DNA from: CBDCWT01 sp965223305
GTDB taxonomy: Bacteria > Planctomycetota > Planctomycetia > Pirellulales > Pirellulaceae
NCBI GenBank assembly: GCA_965223305.1
Contig: CBDCWT010000059.1
Location: forward strand, 1 to 56,862
Length of the DNA: 56,862 bases
Direction of reading: 5' to 3'
Made by a program: the position numbers and the translations under genes. The notes below the pieces were generated by a model that was not told the DNA's origin, searched no databases, and was given only the letters and a program-made list of their open reading frames with translations. Shown here in pieces: positions 34,689 to 43,630 of this stretch; positions within the stretch are counted from its first letter, which is position 1, and each line of letters starts with the position of its first letter.

Positions 34689-36161
34689 ATGCGCCATTCG
34701 GTCCCAATTCAAGCCGCCCTTTTCTTGCTAGCCGTTGCAGTGGTTTCCCCGGCCGTAGCGGCTGGGCCGAACATCCTGTTCATTGCCATCGACGACCAAA
34801 ACGACTGGATTGGCTGCCTCGGCGGGCATCCTCAGGTTCGTACACCCAACATCGATCGCCTTGCGGAGCGGGGGACGTTGTTCGCAAATGCCCATTGCCA
34901 ATCGCCCCTCTGCAACTCGTCGCGGACGAGCCTGATGACCGGGCTGCGTCCTTCGACGACGGGTATCTATGGTCTTGCGCCGTGGTTCCGTACTCTGGAG
35001 GAACATCGAGATTTGGTCTCGTTGCCACAATACCTCGCCCAGCACGGATACCGTACCTATTCCACCGGTAAGATCTATCACGGAGGTTTAGGACGGAAGC
35101 CGACGGACAAGGAATTTCACGTCCTAGGGCCGGGAACCCAAGTACGTGCGCGGCCACCGCAGAAGTTGGTCAATACTCCCACCGACCATAAGCTGGTCGA
35201 TTGGGGGGTCTTTCCGCATCGAGACGAAGACAAGAACGACTGGCACGTGGCCAGTTGGGCGATCGAACAACTCGAGGCGAAGCCCGCGGGGCCTTTCTTC
35301 TTATCGGTGGGGTTTTTCCTGCCGCACGTGCCTTGCTATGCCACGCAAGATTGGTTCGATCTCTATCCAGTCGACGAGCTGATCATGCCGCCGTTCAAGC
35401 TGGACGACCGCGACGACACACCGCGATTTTCCTGGTACTTGCATTGGAAACTGCCCGAACCACGTTACAAGTTCTTGAAAGAAGCGAACCAGTGGAAGAA
35501 CCTAGTTCGCTCTTATCTGGCATGCACCAGTTTCGTCGATAGCCAGGTAGGGCGGGTGCTCGATGCGTTGGAAGAGAACGGCTACGCGGAGAACACGATT
35601 GTCGTCCTCTGGAGCGACCATGGCTGGCACCTGGGCGAGAAGTTCATCACCGGGAAAAACACGCTGTGGGACCGGTCGACTCGAGTCCCGCTGATCTTCG
35701 CCGGTCCTGGCGTTGCGCCGGGCGGACATTGCAGGCAGCCTGCGGAGCTGCTCGACATCTATCCGACGTTGATCGACTTGTGCGGTCTTCCGGCGAACGA
35801 CCGACTCGAAGGTCATAGCCTCATGCCCCAGCTCGAGGACGATGAGGCCCCGCGAGAGTGGCCGGCGATCACAACACACAATCACGACAACCATGGCGTG
35901 CGGACTGAAGACTGGCGATACATTCAGTACGCTGACGGTTCCCAAGAGCTGTACGATATGCGCAACGATCCAAACGAATGGCACAACCTGGCGGGCGATC
36001 CGCGGTTTGCCTCGATCGTCCGCGAACATCGCCAGTGGATCCCAGCGCGAAACGCCAAGCCAGCTCGCGGCAGCAAGCATCGGATCCTGACGTACGTCGA
36101 CGGTCAGGTCAACTGGGAAGGTGAGGACGTCGGAGCTAACGACTCGATACCCGAGCTGTAA
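34689..36161 (+). CDS. Type I sulfatase, iduronate-2-sulfatase-like
   Basis: The 490-residue product has a signal peptide (AALFLLAVAVVSPAVAAG) and begins its core with PNILFIAIDDQNDW (metal-binding D35/D36). The sulfatase signature is CNSSRTSLMTG at 75-85; C75 would be turned to formylglycine by an FGE-type enzyme. Position +2 is Ser rather than the common Pro or Ala. Other features are GKIYHGG, VGFFLPHVP, VVLWSDHGWHLGEK (metal-binding DH) and YPTLIDLCGLP. It resembles planctomycete iduronate-2-sulfatase homologues, exported enzymes that remove sulfate from polysaccharides. Substrate specificity cannot be read. Confidence 0.9.
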   Translation: MRHSVPIQAALFLLAVAVVSPAVAAGPNILFIAIDDQNDWIGCLGGHPQVRTPNIDRLAERGTLFANAHCQSPLCNSSRTSLMTGLRPSTTGIYGLAPWFRTLEEHRDLVSLPQYLAQHGYRTYSTGKIYHGGLGRKPTDKEFHVLGPGTQVRARPPQKLVNTPTDHKLVDWGVFPHRDEDKNDWHVASWAIEQLEAKPAGPFFLSVGFFLPHVPCYATQDWFDLYPVDELIMPPFKLDDRDDTPRFSWYLHWKLPEPRYKFLKEANQWKNLVRSYLACTSFVDSQVGRVLDALEENGYAENTIVVLWSDHGWHLGEKFITGKNTLWDRSTRVPLIFAGPGVAPGGHCRQPAELLDIYPTLIDLCGLPANDRLEGHSLMPQLEDDEAPREWPAITTHNHDNHGVRTEDWRYIQYADGSQELYDMRNDPNEWHNLAGDPRFASIVREHRQWIPARNAKPARGSKHRILTYVDGQVNWEGEDVGANDSIPEL

Positions 36162-36219
36162 CGTAGCCGGCGTACTCCCGTGAGCCGTAGCTGGGTAAAC
36201 GCTCGACACGAAACGCATT

Positions 36220-36425
36220 GAACCTGGTGCCGGAACGGCGCGGCGTCACGTCTTGCGAGAAGTCAGTGTCTCGCCTGCCGCTTGTCCGGCCTACTTACTG
36301 GACTAGCGCTCGACACGAAATACATCGAAGCCGTTGCTGCCGGAACGGCGCGGCAGTTACGTCTTGCGAGAAGCCACTGTCTTTCCTGCCGCTTGTTCCG
36401 GCCTACTTACTACTTACTAACTGTA
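36220..36425. repeat. R4 repeat, tandem pair
   Basis: Two similar units of about 95 bases, each with CTCGACACGAAA, TGCCGGAACGGCGCGGC, ACGTCTTGCGAGAAG and CTGCCGCTTGTTCCGGCCTA. Related sequence occurs at 575-760. No gene is seen between 36162 and 36469. Confidence 0.7.
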
Positions 36426-36469
36426 GCGCGGCGCCGTCGAGTTTGAGAAGAAGTCGACTCTGACCCCGG

Positions 36470-37708
36470 TTAGCGGTCCAGTACGACAGGCCGACGGCCG
36501 ACGGTAACCGTGAAGGTCAGTTCTGTGTCGTCTCTCAGCACTCCCACCTCCGCCACGCTGCCCACCCCGGTCCGGCCGATCGCCTGTTTCAGGGCGGGTG
36601 CATCGTCGACCGTCGCGCCGTTCCAACTGACAATGATATCACCGGCACGAATGCCGGCTTCTCCGGCGGGCGATATTGTACCCATGAGAGAAAGCCCGGT
36701 GATGAGGGCACCATGTTCGCAGGCATCGTCATCGGGGTGCAGCTGCACACCCAACCAGCCGCGCACGACTTGGCCTTTGGCCCTTAGTTGATCGTAGACG
36801 GTCCGCGCGGCATTGCTGGGAATGGCCAAACTGATTCCCGCAAAGAAGTCGCCATCACCGACAATGGCCGTGTTGATTCCCACAACGTGGCCCCGCACAT
36901 CGACCAGCGGCCCGCCGCTGCTGCCTGGGTTGATAGGGGCATCTGTTTGCAAGAAGTTGACGTATCTCTCGCGCGATAACCGGGTCCGGTTCTTGGCGCT
37001 CAGGATCCCCGAAGTGACACTCTGTTGAAGCCCGAACGGGCTGCCCACGGTCCACACCAATTCACCGACTTCCAGTTTCTCGCTGTTGCCCCATGCGGCA
37101 GGGATCAAATCGTCCGCCGGCACCTTGAGCACTGCCAAGTCGGTTGGCCGGTCGAATCCGACCACATCGGCCGACTTGACCCGACCGTCACTCAAGGTAA
37201 CCCGGATTTCTGTGGCGTCTTCAATCACGTGATGGTTGGTCAAGATGTATCCGTCGGAGTCGACAACGAGCCCGGAGCCAGCTCCTTGTCGCCCGCGCCG
37301 ACTTCTTTCGCGCCGGGGCAGGTCCAGCGTTCGCGACAGCTCGTTCTCCCGCGAGGTCACTTCAATATGCACGACACTGGGCCGAATTCGTTTCGAGATC
37401 AGTTGATAGGCCTTCGACAGGCTCTCCAACGGAAACGCTTCCAGACCAGCGCTGGCCACTTCGACCTCCGCCCGCTGGCGTCCCCGCGTGATGGAGTACT
37501 GAACGTGTTCGATCAGGTAGGGTACGAAAAAGCGCAAGATCAGTAAGGTCGTGGCCAAGGAAAGGAACCACGCGAGTCCACTGAACAGTGACGAACGACC
37601 GTCGGGTACGGGAGCTGGCGGCCGGGCGGCCAGAGGCGTGAACGGATAGTCCCTAGCGGTCTCGCTGGAATCCGTCTTGTCGGTTTGCTGGTTGGGGACG
37701 TCACTCAT
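36470..37708 (-). CDS. HtrA/DegQ-type serine protease with PDZ domain, membrane-anchored
   Basis: The 412-residue protein has a polar Pro-rich N-terminus, a membrane anchor at about 42-64 (FSGLAWFLSLATTLLILRFF) and then a trypsin-like domain. Triad residues are H160 (ILTNHHVIED), D190 (TDLAVLK) and S264 (NPGSSGGPLVD). A PDZ domain closes the protein (about 320-405: GWLGVQLHPDDD, EAGIRAGDIIVSWNGATV). Such enzymes degrade or refold damaged envelope proteins. It is divergent from the AddA-like gene, sharing a 111-base intergenic region. Confidence 0.93.
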   Translation of the reverse strand: MSDVPNQQTDKTDSSETARDYPFTPLAARPPAPVPDGRSSLFSGLAWFLSLATTLLILRFFVPYLIEHVQYSITRGRQRAEVEVASAGLEAFPLESLSKAYQLISKRIRPSVVHIEVTSRENELSRTLDLPRRERSRRGRQGAGSGLVVDSDGYILTNHHVIEDATEIRVTLSDGRVKSADVVGFDRPTDLAVLKVPADDLIPAAWGNSEKLEVGELVWTVGSPFGLQQSVTSGILSAKNRTRLSRERYVNFLQTDAPINPGSSGGPLVDVRGHVVGINTAIVGDGDFFAGISLAIPSNAARTVYDQLRAKGQVVRGWLGVQLHPDDDACEHGALITGLSLMGTISPAGEAGIRAGDIIVSWNGATVDDAPALKQAIGRTGVGSVAEVGVLRDDTELTFTVTVGRRPVVLDR

Positions 37709-37819
37709 AGACGGTCGCGAGCGGTGTTCGGTAGCCAGTCATCAATCATCAGTTATATACTAATCAACGAGCCTTTGATAACTCTCTACGATCAGCTCCG
37801 GCCAACCTGGGCCCCCTTC

Positions 37820-40800
37820 ATGGACGAAAACTCGGCGCAAGAGAACTTGATCATTCGCGCGTCGGCGGGTACGGGCAAGACCTACCAGCTGTCCAACCGT
37901 TTCTTGTCCCTGCTCGCTGGCGGTGCAACCGCTGACTGCATTCTGGCCACGACGTTTACTCGCAAGGCAGCCGGGGAGATACTCGACCGGGTCATGGCAC
38001 GGCTCGCCGATGCTGTATTTGATGGCTCGAAACGCCGCGAGCTCGAGCGATCCCTGCAGCTCGACAATCTCAGCCGTGATCGGTGCTTCGAGCTCCTTCA
38101 GCATCTGCTTCGAAATCTGCATCGCCTGCGAATCTGCACCATGGACAGTTTTTTTGCGCAGGTGGCTCGTGGTTTGAGTTTGGAGCTACAGCTCGCACCG
38201 ACCTGGCGGATCCTCGACGACTGGCAGGAGTCGGCCCTACGGGACCGTGCATTAAGCGCTGTGCTGCGGGAAGAACGCACTTCCCAACTACACTCGCTAA
38301 CTCATCTGTTGACGAAGGGGGAGGCACGGCGTGGAGTGGCGGACATGTTGCGGCGGGTGGTCCGTGACCTGCACGAGCTCTACCAGGAAACCGACGAGTC
38401 CGCTTGGCATGGGCTCCGCCATCCGCAGCCGCTCGCCCCACTTCAGCTGCAAGAAGCGCTCGACCATCTGGCCGGAGCCGATATCGCCAAGCAGCTGGTC
38501 AGGCCCCGTGACGCAGATCATGCGCGTGCCAGAGCGGGTGACTGGGAGTCCTTTGTGAAATTGGGACTGACCGGAAAGATCGTCTTGGGTGAGTCGACCT
38601 ATTCGAAGACGGCGATCCCGGCTGAGGTAGCGGAGCTCTACGGGCCTTTGATCCAGCATGCGAAAGCGGTGTTGGTGGGCAGGGTGGCCCAGCAGACGGA
38701 GGGCTCGTATCGATTGTTGCGACAGTTCGACAGAGCCGTTACCAGGTTGAAGGCTGAGCAGGCCGCCCTACGCTTCTATGACGTTACTCATCGACTCGCC
38801 GCGCTGGAAGACGAACGCCGCGACTTGGCGGACGCTGCGCACAACCAACTCGCCTTTCGCTTGGACGGTGTCGTCGAGCATCTGCTGCTCGACGAATTTC
38901 AAGACACATCACCTCCACAGTGGCGCGCGCTGCAGGCGCTTGCCGAGCGGGTGGTTGCCGACCGGTCGGGCGCCACTTCGTTCTTTTGCGTGGGAGACGT
39001 GAAGCAAGCCATTTACGGTTGGCGGGGAGGTGTTGCCGAGATCTTCGCGGCCGTCGAGGGCCAGTTGCCTGGTGTGAAGGCCAGTACGCTCGAGATTAGC
39101 TATCGTTCATCGCCGCCGGTCATCGATACGGTAAACCGAGTGTTCCAGAAGATCGGCGAGCACCCGAATTTGGAGCGTCACGCGCGGGCAGTTGAAAAGT
39201 GGTGCGCTCAATTTCGACCACATTCAACGACTCGGTCAGAATTGCCCGGCTACGTCTGTATGTTGGCAGCTTCGCAGTCCACCACTGCCATCCCTGTCAG
39301 CTCTCCGCTCGAGTCCGCGGCCGGGTTGGTCGCGGACCTGCTTCCCCAGCTGTCCGCATCCAGCATCGGAGTGCTCGTCCGCACCAACGACAGTGTGCGG
39401 CAGACGATCTATCTACTGCGCCAGCGGGGGATCCCTGCCAGCGAGGAAGGCGGCAATCCGCTCACCGACTCTGCGGCAGTGAATCTGATTCTATCGCTCC
39501 TGCAGTTGGCGGATCACCCAGGCGACACAGTCGCTCGCTTTCATCTGGTTCACTCACCGCTGGGGGCTGCTGGTGGGTTGACGAGCCACCAGGACGACGC
39601 CTCGGCCGAGAACATGGCGCGACGCTTGCGTAGAAAGTTGAGTGCTTCTGGTTATCCAGCCGTGATCTTAGAGTACGCCCAGCTGCTGAAGCCGTTTGTG
39701 GATTCACGCGAGCAAAGCCGGCTCGAGCAGCTCATCGAGCTGGGGTACCGATACCAGCCTCACGCCACCACCCGAACTGACGACTTCATCAGGTTTGTCA
39801 AACAGCTTCGTGTAGCGGATCCAACAAGTGCCAACGTCCGCGTGATGACGATCCATCAAGCCAAAGGCCTGGAGTTCGACGTCGTCGTGTTGCCCGAGCT
39901 AGACTGCGAGCTAGTAGGTCAACCGAAGTCGTGTGTCGTGCGGCGCGTCGAGCCGACGCAACCGGTCGACTTGGTCTGCCAGTACGCGAACGCCGACGTG
40001 CAACAACTGCTGCCGCGGAGATTCCAGCGGATGTTTGTTGAGCATAGTGACCGGATGGTGGCCGAGTCGCTATGTTTGCTGTACGTCGCGCTGACGCGTG
40101 CGGTGCACGGTCTGTACATGATCGTTCCTGCGTCGTCGGCAAGTGAGAAGAAGCTTCCCAAGAAGTTCTCAGGGTTGCTGCGCGCGGCGCTTACTGCCGG
40201 CGCGCCGGCCGCCCCGGGCGCGCTACTCTATGAACATGGGTCCTGCGATTGGTATCAACAGATCAAACCGGCAGTAACCGCCGAAACAACTGTACTCGAG
40301 CGGCGCGAGCAATCTGCCGTGAAAGTCCGCTTGGCTGCTGCGCGACGCCGCGGGCGCGCCCGGGTGGCGCCGTCCCAGCTAGAAGGCGGCGATCGGGTCA
40401 GGCTCAAAGATCTGCTCGCTGTGGGCAGCCGCGAAGCGCTCCACCGCGGGACGCTGATCCACGCCTGTTTCGAATGTGTCCAGTGGCTCGACGAAGGCGT
40501 CCCTGAGAGGGAGCGGTTGGTGGCCGTGCTGGACCGCGTCGCACCGGAGCTGACTGCGTCGACCGCGTCGATCTATGATGATTTCTTCGCCATGCTGAAT
40601 CAGCCGGAGATAGCTCGTGTCCTCTCGCGGCGTTGTTATCAAGATGCGGATGCAGAAGGGGGCAGTGACGTTGCCAGCCTGTCATTGGAGGTAAGGAATG
40701 AGCTTCCTTTTGCCATCGTCGCGGGTGACCAGCTGGTGTCAGGTAACATTGATCGCCTGGTCTTGATTCGCCGCGGTGTGGAGCTTGTCGGGGCGGATGT

Positions 40801-40981
40801 GGTGGACTTCAAGACCGACGGACTCGGGCCCGATCAGCAGCGTCTGCCGGACAAGATCGCCTTCTATCGCCCTCAGATCGAAGCCTATCGCCGCGCGGTG
40901 ATCGACCTGACGGGCCTCGATTCCACCCAGGTCACATCCCGGCTGCTGTTCGTGACCGCGGGAGTCGACGCGGTGTTGTAG
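37820..40981 (+). CDS. AddA/RecB-like UvrD-family helicase with C-terminal nuclease domain
   Basis: With the ATG at 37820 (upstream in-frame sequence is not protein-like) the product is 1053 residues. Helicase motifs are all present: I ASAGTGKT (14-21), II LLDEFQDTSP (about 356), III GDVKQAIYGWRGG (about 391), IV EISYRSSPP (about 424), V VRVMTIHQAKGLEFDVVVLP (about 672) and VI LLYVALTRAVHG (about 752). The C-terminus has GTLIHACFE (about 877) and DVVDFKTD (about 992), the His and PD-(D/E)XK pieces of an AddA/RecB-type nuclease. Such enzymes resect double-strand breaks for recombination, normally with AddB or RecC; no partner is adjacent. The next gene has its own promoter. Confidence 0.92.
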   Translation: MDENSAQENLIIRASAGTGKTYQLSNRFLSLLAGGATADCILATTFTRKAAGEILDRVMARLADAVFDGSKRRELERSLQLDNLSRDRCFELLQHLLRNLHRLRICTMDSFFAQVARGLSLELQLAPTWRILDDWQESALRDRALSAVLREERTSQLHSLTHLLTKGEARRGVADMLRRVVRDLHELYQETDESAWHGLRHPQPLAPLQLQEALDHLAGADIAKQLVRPRDADHARARAGDWESFVKLGLTGKIVLGESTYSKTAIPAEVAELYGPLIQHAKAVLVGRVAQQTEGSYRLLRQFDRAVTRLKAEQAALRFYDVTHRLAALEDERRDLADAAHNQLAFRLDGVVEHLLLDEFQDTSPPQWRALQALAERVVADRSGATSFFCVGDVKQAIYGWRGGVAEIFAAVEGQLPGVKASTLEISYRSSPPVIDTVNRVFQKIGEHPNLERHARAVEKWCAQFRPHSTTRSELPGYVCMLAASQSTTAIPVSSPLESAAGLVADLLPQLSASSIGVLVRTNDSVRQTIYLLRQRGIPASEEGGNPLTDSAAVNLILSLLQLADHPGDTVARFHLVHSPLGAAGGLTSHQDDASAENMARRLRRKLSASGYPAVILEYAQLLKPFVDSREQSRLEQLIELGYRYQPHATTRTDDFIRFVKQLRVADPTSANVRVMTIHQAKGLEFDVVVLPELDCELVGQPKSCVVRRVEPTQPVDLVCQYANADVQQLLPRRFQRMFVEHSDRMVAESLCLLYVALTRAVHGLYMIVPASSASEKKLPKKFSGLLRAALTAGAPAAPGALLYEHGSCDWYQQIKPAVTAETTVLERREQSAVKVRLAAARRRGRARVAPSQLEGGDRVRLKDLLAVGSREALHRGTLIHACFECVQWLDEGVPERERLVAVLDRVAPELTASTASIYDDFFAMLNQPEIARVLSRRCYQDADAEGGSDVASLSLEVRNELPFAIVAGDQLVSGNIDRLVLIRRGVELVGADVVDFKTDGLGPDQQRLPDKIAFYRPQIEAYRRAVIDLTGLDSTQVTSRLLFVTAGVDAVL

Positions 40982-41042
40982 AGGAGGACCGGTCCAGCAA
41001 GCGGTTTTCTTGCCTGGCGTGTGGGGCGACGCCGTTAAGGAC

Positions 41043-41112
41043 TTCTGTAGCCGAATTCGCCAGAATTTGGACGAATCGGCGGTGGTCCAAACTCTGGCGA
41101 GTTCGGCTACCC
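41043..41112. repeat. R1 repeat in inverted pair
   Basis: TAGCCGAATTCGCCAGAATT followed by TGGACGAATCGGCGGTGGTC and CAAACTCTGGCGAGTTCGGC. The two R1 cores face each other and can form a hairpin between the AddA-like gene and the next promoter. Confidence 0.75.
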
Positions 41113-41125
41113 TCCTTCCAGCACC

Positions 41126-41154
41126 TTGACAGCCAACGCGGCGTTCTGTAGTGT
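41126..41154 (+). promoter_or_regulatory. Sigma70-type promoter of the coiled-coil nuclease-like gene
   Basis: TTGACA (41126-41131), a 17-base spacer and TAGTGT (41149-41154; TATAAT matches at 3 of 6, including the key first T, second A and last T). A GCGAGGG ribosome-binding-like site (41197-41203) precedes the ATG at 41214. It fits an independent transcript for the downstream gene. Prediction from sequence only. Confidence 0.5.
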
Positions 41155-41213
41155 ACATTTGTTCTATCTTGGGGTGACGGAGAACCTCCACATCTTGCGA
41201 GGGCGATGGATCG

Positions 41214-42983
41214 ATGGCCACATCTATTCGGATCGACAGTCCAGGGGAAACACAGCGGACCAAGGGGAATGCGGTTTCCGCTGCCGAGTTAGAGCAGCAG
41301 GAAACCCAACCGGCCGAAGCGGTTGCGCCCGTCTGCGGGCGACTGCCTGCGGCGGAAACGGGGACTGCCCCGTCTGCCTACTTGCAGCTCACCGTGCGTG
41401 ATCCGGAGGTCCTCGCCGAGCTGGCCTTACACCACGGCCAGGGGGCGCAGGAGCAGTTCGCTTTAGATGCGCTAAGAATCGGCGTTCTGGCTCTACGTCA
41501 GGCCCGCGGGCAGGTCGACCAGGATGTGGTGCGGCGGGAGGGCGAACGGCTATTGGAAGGACTTCAAGGTCGCCTAAGTGCGCACGCGACGCTCGTCTCA
41601 GATCGTCTGAGCCACACCCTGAAAGAGTACTTCGATCCACAGGACGGCCGCTTCCAAGAGCGTGTCGACCGTCTCGTCCAGCGCGACGGTGAATTGGAGC
41701 AAGTCTTGCGGCGGCAGATTGGCAACGAGGATTCGGAGCTCTGCAAGACGCTGACTTCGCATTTCGGCGAAGAGAGCCAGTTAATGCAGTTGCTCGATCC
41801 AGCGCGGTCGCACGGCTTGTTGGCTGCTTTGAAAGCGACGCTCGACGAGCAGTTGCTACAACAGCGCGAGCATCTACTTGGCCAGTTTTCGCTGGACAAT
41901 CGCGAGGGAGCTTTGGCGAGGTTTATCACGGAGTTGGACGAACACCGAGGTAAGCTCTCGACGAACTTGGACGACAAGATAGGGGAACTTGTGCGTGAAT
42001 TCTCGTTAGATGAGGAGGACTCGGCGTTGAGCCGTTTGGTTCGCAACGTCGAACGAGCTCAGCGAACGATCACCAGCGAGTTTTCGTTGGACGACGACGC
42101 TTCTGCGCTGTCGCGGTTACGATCGATGCTGGAGAATACCAACGCTGCGATACACGGGCATCTATCACTTGATGACGAGCAATCGGCGCTAGCCAGGTTG
42201 AAACGAGAGCTGCTCGCACTGCTGAAGGACAACACGGAGGCAAATCATAAGTTTCAAGAGGAGATTAAGACGACTCTGAAGGCGATGCAAGTACGTCGGG
42301 AGGAAGCGGCACGTTCGACGCGACATGGCTTGGAGTTTGAGGATGCGGTGTTTGAGTTAGTGCTGCGGGAATCTCAAAAGGTGGGTGATATCGCGCGACA
42401 TACCGGAAACTCGACGGGGCTGATACGGAACTGCAAGGTTGGTGACTGCGTTATTGAATTGGGCCCCGAGAGCGCCGCTCCAGGCGCACTGGTTGCTGTC
42501 GAGGCGAAAGAGAAATCCAACTACGACCTGACGGCGGCTCGAACTGAGGTTGAACAAGCGCGAAAGAACCGCGGTGCACAGGTGGGTTTATTTGTCTTTT
42601 CTCAGCAGCGAGCGCCGTCGGGTCTCGATCGATTGGCCAGGTATGGAGACGATGTGTTCGTAGTCTGGGATTGCGAAGATGCCGACAGCGATCTGTATTT
42701 GACTGTAGGTTTGACGCTTGCCCGGGCGCTCTGTGTCCGCGCCCGACAGCAGGATTCGCGGTCGTTCGCCGATTTTGCCTCCATGAACGAATCCATCTTG
42801 GAGATTGAAAAGAGAGCAGCAGGACTGTCGGAGATTGAGACGTGGACCCAGACGATTCAGAAAAGGAGCGAGGAGATCCTCAAGAAGATCCGTTCCACGC
42901 GTACATCTCTCGAGAAACAGGGTGGCATCTTGCAGTCGGCCATTGAACAACTTCGGCAGGCGATGTCGGTCGACTCCGACTGA
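41214..42983 (+). CDS. Coiled-coil protein with SLD repeats and candidate PD-(D/E)XK nuclease core
   Basis: I do not recognise this 589-residue protein. The middle (about 60-360) is charged and mostly helical. Four repeats each begin with an SLD motif: FSLDNREGALARF (225), FSLDEEDSALSRL (263), FSLDDDASALSRL (290) and LSLDDEQSALARL (317), at 38-, 27- and 27-residue steps. At 371-463 are GLEFEDAVFELVL (E374/E376), VGDCVIELG (D411), LVAVEAKEK (E430-x-K432) and EVEQARKNRGAQVGLFVFS, the order and spacing of a PD-(D/E)XK nuclease core. A helical tail follows. It has its own promoter and lies 232 bases after the AddA-like gene on the same strand, so a DNA-processing role is possible. No signal peptide is seen. 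Confidence 0.8.
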   Translation: MATSIRIDSPGETQRTKGNAVSAAELEQQETQPAEAVAPVCGRLPAAETGTAPSAYLQLTVRDPEVLAELALHHGQGAQEQFALDALRIGVLALRQARGQVDQDVVRREGERLLEGLQGRLSAHATLVSDRLSHTLKEYFDPQDGRFQERVDRLVQRDGELEQVLRRQIGNEDSELCKTLTSHFGEESQLMQLLDPARSHGLLAALKATLDEQLLQQREHLLGQFSLDNREGALARFITELDEHRGKLSTNLDDKIGELVREFSLDEEDSALSRLVRNVERAQRTITSEFSLDDDASALSRLRSMLENTNAAIHGHLSLDDEQSALARLKRELLALLKDNTEANHKFQEEIKTTLKAMQVRREEAARSTRHGLEFEDAVFELVLRESQKVGDIARHTGNSTGLIRNCKVGDCVIELGPESAAPGALVAVEAKEKSNYDLTAARTEVEQARKNRGAQVGLFVFSQQRAPSGLDRLARYGDDVFVVWDCEDADSDLYLTVGLTLARALCVRARQQDSRSFADFASMNESILEIEKRAAGLSEIETWTQTIQKRSEEILKKIRSTRTSLEKQGGILQSAIEQLRQAMSVDSD

Positions 42984-43003
42984 CGGGCGCCGACGTTCTC
43001 TGC

Positions 43004-43432
43004 TCAGGCTTCTCGCGTTTCCATCTGCTTGGCAATCCACGCTTCCAGTTCGGCCAGGTCAACCGGAGGCAGAGTCGATAGGTCAGGTCGGAGCTGACGA
43101 GCCCCTTGAGTGTACACGTGAGTGATTTCGTTCTGCGGTAGATCCGTGTTCCAGTGGAGCAGGATGCGAACACATTTGGCCAGCGACCCCGGCACGTTGA
43201 TCTCGTAGGAGCAGATCATCGGCACTTCGAGCCAACCCAGCTGGCGGGCAGCCAGTGCGGGAAACTCTGCGTCCAAGTCTTGCGTGACGGTGAACATCGC
43301 CCAGGCGACGTCCTCGCTGCGGATGTCGTTGAAACGAATCATCAACGCCAGCAGCTTGCGCGTTTCGTCCAAGATCTCGTCGCGCGAGTTGGCTAAGACG
43401 GTTGTTGCTCCCCGCACACCGCGACTTGGCAT
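43004..43432 (-). CDS. aroH: Chorismate mutase, AroH type
   Basis: The 142-residue protein starts MPSRGVRGATTVLANSRDEI, the standard start of AroH chorismate mutases (RGxRGATT with a catalytic Arg). The segments LDETRKLLALMIRFNDIRSE, VAWAMFTVTQDLDAEFPA and LEVPMICSYEINVPGSLAKC (with the conserved E and C-terminal Arg LLHWNT) fit the family. It turns chorismate into prephenate for Phe and Tyr synthesis in the cytoplasm. The ATG at 43432 was chosen over a TTG six codons upstream because AAAGGTGAGG lies just before it. It is on the same strand as the next two genes upstream but about 200 bases away. Confidence 0.9.
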   Translation of the reverse strand: MPSRGVRGATTVLANSRDEILDETRKLLALMIRFNDIRSEDVAWAMFTVTQDLDAEFPALAARQLGWLEVPMICSYEINVPGSLAKCVRILLHWNTDLPQNEITHVYTQGARQLRPDLSTLPPVDLAELEAWIAKQMETREA

Positions 43433-43630
43433 CACCTCACCTTTCGCCAAATGTCAGACATCCGACCAGGATTCACACGTTGACGCCAATGTACTCCGTT
43501 CGGGTGAGCGATGATAGATAGTAGCGATCACGCATCACCGTTCGTTGGACGCGGCCTGGAGGATTCTCAATGGCCAAGACTTGGCGTGGCCGGTTTTGGC
43601 GAAACCACGCGCGGCGTCGACGCGGGCCGG

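Noticed and set aside
37685..37819. Upstream extension of the AddA-like protein
   Set aside because: The added 45 residues do not resemble the family and overlap the start of the divergent HtrA gene; the ATG at 37820 gives the normal start 13 residues before the Walker A motif.
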